Below are positions 58,471 through 60,585 of a stretch of DNA of 60,585 nucleotides, piece by piece. The stretch is from positions 1-60,585 of the forward strand of contig JAGRGQ010000015.1 of NCBI GenBank assembly GCA_020445405.1, in the 5' to 3' direction. The notes below the pieces were generated by a model that ran no database searches, had not been told where the DNA came from, and saw only the letters and a program-made list of their open reading frames with translations. The position numbers and the translations under genes were made by a program. This stretch comes from Gammaproteobacteria bacterium (GTDB lineage: Bacteria > Pseudomonadota > Gammaproteobacteria > Chromatiales > Chromatiaceae). Positions within the stretch are counted from its first letter, which is position 1. Each line of letters begins with the position of its first letter.

Positions 58471-59061
58471 TCAGAGTGTCCCCTTGGTGGAGGGGAGTAT
58501 GCCCGACATGCGCGGGTCCGGCTCCAGCGCCATGCGCAGGGCGCGGCCAAAAGCCTTGAACAGCGTCTCCGCGATATGATGGGCATTGCGGCCTTTCAGC
58601 GTATCCGCGTGCAGCGTGATGCCGGCGTGATTTACGAAGCCCTGAAAAAACTCATAAAAAAGTTCCGTATCAAAGCCACCGATCTGAGCGCGTGGAAAAT
58701 CCACGCTGAATTCCAGCCCCGGTCTGCCGGAGAAATCGACCACCACCCGCGTCAGCGCCTCGTCCAACGGTACATATGCGTGTCCGTAGCGGCGAATACC
58801 CCGTTTGTCCCCTACCGCGCCTGCCACCGCCTGGCCCAGAGCGATGCCAATGTCCTCGGTAGTGTGATGCCCGTCGATGTGCAGGTCGCCTTTGGCGACG
58901 ATGGCGATGTCGATCATACCGTGGCGTGCCACCTGGTCCAGCATGTGCTCAAGAAACGGCAGACCGGTGTCCAGCCTGGATTCGCCATTGCCATCAAGGT
59001 CGACAGCGACCCGAATCCTGGTCTCCAGAGTGTTGCGTTCCACTTCCGCTTTGCGCTGCAT
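58471..59061 (-). CDS. hisB: imidazoleglycerol-phosphate dehydratase
   Basis: A 196-residue monofunctional HisB; the histidinol phosphatase half found in E. coli is absent. The paired Mn-binding motifs are [14 protein letters not shown] and [24 protein letters not shown] precedes the ATG. It is the first gene of the his-tat string. Confidence 0.97.
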   Translation of the reverse strand: MQRKAEVERNTLETRIRVAVDLDGNGESRLDTGLPFLEHMLDQVARHGMIDIAIVAKGDLHIDGHHTTEDIGIALGQAVAGAVGDKRGIRRYGHAYVPLDEALTRVVVDFSGRPGLEFSVDFPRAQIGGFDTELFYEFFQGFVNHAGITLHADTLKGRNAHHIAETLFKAFGRALRMALEPDPRMSGILPSTKGTL

Positions 59062-59176
59062 GCTTCTGGCTCCGCCGGTTGAAATTGAAATAAGCCGGCA
59101 GGCCTGAACCGGCGATCGGCTTATTTTATTCGAACTACCGGATAAATGCAGGCTTGGCCTGAGAAAAAACTTGCCG

Positions 59177-59614
59177 TTATACCTGAAGCCAGAAAGTTAC
59201 CGGCCCATCATTGGTAAGCGCAACCTGCATATCCGCACCAAAAATACCCGCAGCAACCGGGGAGTGGCTGCTGGCGGCACGCGTCAACAGATGATCGAAA
59301 AGCAGCTCTCCATGCCGCGCGGAAGCGGCGCGGGAAAAACCGGGACGGGTTCCCTTGCGTGTGTCCGCCACCAGCGTGAATTGAGGCACGAGCAGCAATC
59401 CTCCACCGATCTGCGCCAGACTCAGGTTCATTTTTCCCGCTTCATCGGGGAAAACGCGATAGTTCAGCAGACGCTCCAACAGACGATCCGCCTTGCCCGG
59501 GTCATCCGCCCGCTCGACGCCGACCAGCACCAACAGCCCCCGGTCGATGCCGGCTATCTGGTTGCCGTCCACCTCCACGCTGGCCCGACTCACTCTTTGC
59601 AGCAGCGCGATCAT
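59177..59614 (-). CDS. dtd: D-aminoacyl-tRNA deacylase
   Basis: A 145-residue protein starting [17 protein letters not shown]. It shows the active-site motifs [10 protein letters not shown] (normally SQFTL) and [12 protein letters not shown] at the C-terminus. It removes D-amino acids from mischarged tRNA. The S-to-P change before QFTL is a known variant position but worth noting. It is co-oriented with the his operon, about 115 bases upstream. Confidence 0.95.
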   Translation of the reverse strand: MIALLQRVSRASVEVDGNQIAGIDRGLLVLVGVERADDPGKADRLLERLLNYRVFPDEAGKMNLSLAQIGGGLLLVPQFTLVADTRKGTRPGFSRAASARHGELLFDHLLTRAASSHSPVAAGIFGADMQVALTNDGPVTFWLQV

Positions 59615-59699
59615 TGCGTATCGGGCCGTCCATTCGATAGATCCCCCCTCGCGTCCGAAACACCGCCGGTATCAGGGTTTCCCCACCTCATTTTTCAGA

Positions 59700-59891
59700 A
59701 TTCTCCTACAAATTTGAGTGCATTTGGCCGATACTTGATTAACCGCTACGGTGTAAACTGTAACCGTCGCCAATCCAAGGAAGTCCAGGGACAGAGTGAA
59801 TGTCGCATGGATGATTCCAGGGACTGGAAACCCTTTGCCAACCAAGCCCGGCGACACAGCCCCGGTAGCATGGATAGCTACTGGGGTTTTT
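59700..59891 (+). ncRNA. possible small RNA between dtd and typA
   Basis: The 310-base gap between dtd and typA has a plus-strand terminator at its right end although both neighbours run on the minus strand. A structured-looking stretch (CCAGGGACTGGAAACCC, GCCCGGCGACACAGCCCC) precedes it. No open frame looks real. A weak promoter could lie near 59716 (TTGAGT). Start position is a guess. Confidence 0.3.
59860..59891 (+). terminator. rho-independent terminator on the plus strand
   Basis: CCCCGGTAGC - ATGGATA - GCTACTGGGG followed by TTTTT: a 10-bp stem with one mismatch and a T-tract. It is oriented against both flanking genes, so it ends an unannotated plus-strand transcript or is incidental. 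Confidence 0.6.
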
Positions 59892-59925
59892 CATTGCGCC
59901 GATCACGTATTCCGCGCCCGGCGCT

Positions 59926-60585
59926 TCACTCCACATCCGCTCGCGACGCCCGTTTCCGCTCCGTCTCATTCAGTTGGCGCTTGCGGATGCGGATTTTGGC
60001 CGGTGTGATCTCAACCAGCTCATCCGTCTCGATAAATTCGAGTGCCTGTTCCAGTGAAAACAGCACCGGCGGCGTCAATAAAATATTCTCGTCGCTGCCG
60101 GCAGCGCGAATATTGGTAAGCTGCTTGGCTTTCAGCGGATTAACGGTCAGATCATTGCTGCGCGCATGTATTCCCACCACCTGGCCCTCGTACACCTCAT
60201 CTCCAGGCTTGAGGAACAGCCGGCCCCGCTCCTGCAGGTTGAACAGTGCATAACCCAACGCTTTACCCGTTCCGTTGGAGATCAATACCCCGTTCTTGCG
60301 CGGCGCAATACCGCCCCGATGTGCGCGGTCGTAACGTTCGAAAACATGATAAATGAGACCTGTTCCCGACGTAAGCGTCAGGAACTCGGTCTGAAATCCA
60401 ATCAGACCGCGGGAGGGTATCGCATAGTCCAGGCGCACCCTGCCCCTGCCGTCCGGTACCATATCACGCAGATCCCCCCGCCGCGTTCCCAGTGCTTCCA
60501 TGATCGCTCCCTGATGCCGCTCCTCGATATCGATGGTCAGCTGCTCGTAGGGCTCGCAGATTTCACCTTCGACTTCGCGGAATAT
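59926..60585 (-). CDS. typA: ribosome-associated GTPase TypA/BipA, C-terminal part (runs off the window)
   Basis: About 219 residues of the C-terminal half, open to the window edge. Visible: the end of the EF-G domain V-like region (EGEICEPYEQLTIDIEERHQ, GAIMEALGTRRGD), LDYAIPSRGLIGFQTEFLTL, and the C-terminal domain (GVLISNGTGKALGYALFNLQ, KAKQLTNIRAAGSDENILLT). The C-terminus ends in the usual basic IRIRKRQLNETERKR. BipA is a translational GTPase acting in 50S assembly and stress. The GTPase domain lies outside the window. Confidence 0.97.
   Translation of the reverse strand: MFREVEGEICEPYEQLTIDIEERHQGAIMEALGTRRGDLRDMVPDGRGRVRLDYAIPSRGLIGFQTEFLTLTSGTGLIYHVFERYDRAHRGGIAPRKNGVLISNGTGKALGYALFNLQERGRLFLKPGDEVYEGQVVGIHARSNDLTVNPLKAKQLTNIRAAGSDENILLTPPVLFSLEQALEFIETDELVEITPAKIRIRKRQLNETERKRASRADVE

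Overview
The window reads as a chromosome segment of a gammaproteobacterium. The housekeeping genes (hisBHAF-hisE-tatABC, dtd, typA, thiC-thiS-thiG-thiH behind a TPP riboswitch, QseB/QseC-type and BarA-type two-component proteins) and a nine-haem c-type cytochrome suggest a free-living or symbiotic sulfur-oxidising lineage of the Chromatiales/Sedimenticola/Thiodiazotropha type. That placement is inferred from gene content and order; no 16S gene is present.

Region 1 (1 to about 9.6 kb) is a decayed accessory zone. It holds small genes (DUF1488-like, an RRM RNA-binding protein, a membrane protein, a SAF-domain oxidoreductase) among relics. A type I restriction hsdR gene is broken into two collinear pieces (about 4490-4725 and 7953-8415). 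The roughly 3.2 kb between them carries IS3-, IS91- and IS66-like remnants and one intact secreted-protein gene. A 3' piece of a hybrid histidine kinase, a 20-bp inverted repeat starting GGGGTCAGAA, and four diverged copies of a dispersed repeat of about 60 bp lie in the same zone.

Region 2 (9.6 to 27.4 kb, all on the minus strand) is the most unusual part. It contains a CHASE-like sensor kinase with an NtrC-type sigma-54 response regulator (RR1), an open-frame paralogue whose ATPase and sigma-54-contact residues are replaced (RR2), and two relics (RR3, RR4) of the same regulator. Interleaved are two paralogous ArsB/NhaD-superfamily (P-type) permeases, two DUF47/PhoU-like proteins, a PiT phosphate transporter, a CBS-domain protein and a broken Na/Pi cotransporter-PhoU gene. 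It looks like a repeatedly duplicated and partly decayed phosphate or anion transport locus with its own two-component regulation. An HDOD protein gene closes the region.

Region 3 (28 to 33.4 kb, plus strand) is an alpha-glucan/trehalose cluster: a GT4 glycogen synthase (GlgA/GlgM type), GlgE maltosyltransferase and TreZ. Region 4 (33.5 to 38.6 kb, minus) holds an HD hydrolase and the thiamine genes thiH, thiG, thiS and thiC, with the riboswitch upstream of thiC. Region 5 (38.6 to 53.7 kb) holds a large hybrid kinase, a divergent OmpR-type two-component pair followed by the nine-haem cytochrome, a LysM-FecR protein, an MFS carrier, a pentapeptide-repeat protein and a DUF255 thioredoxin-fold protein. 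Region 6 (53.9 kb to the end, minus) is tatC-tatB-tatA-hisE-hisF-hisA-hisH-hisB (listed in order of increasing coordinate), dtd and the 3' part of typA. TatC carries an unusual long C-terminal extension, and hisI is absent from its usual place next to hisE.
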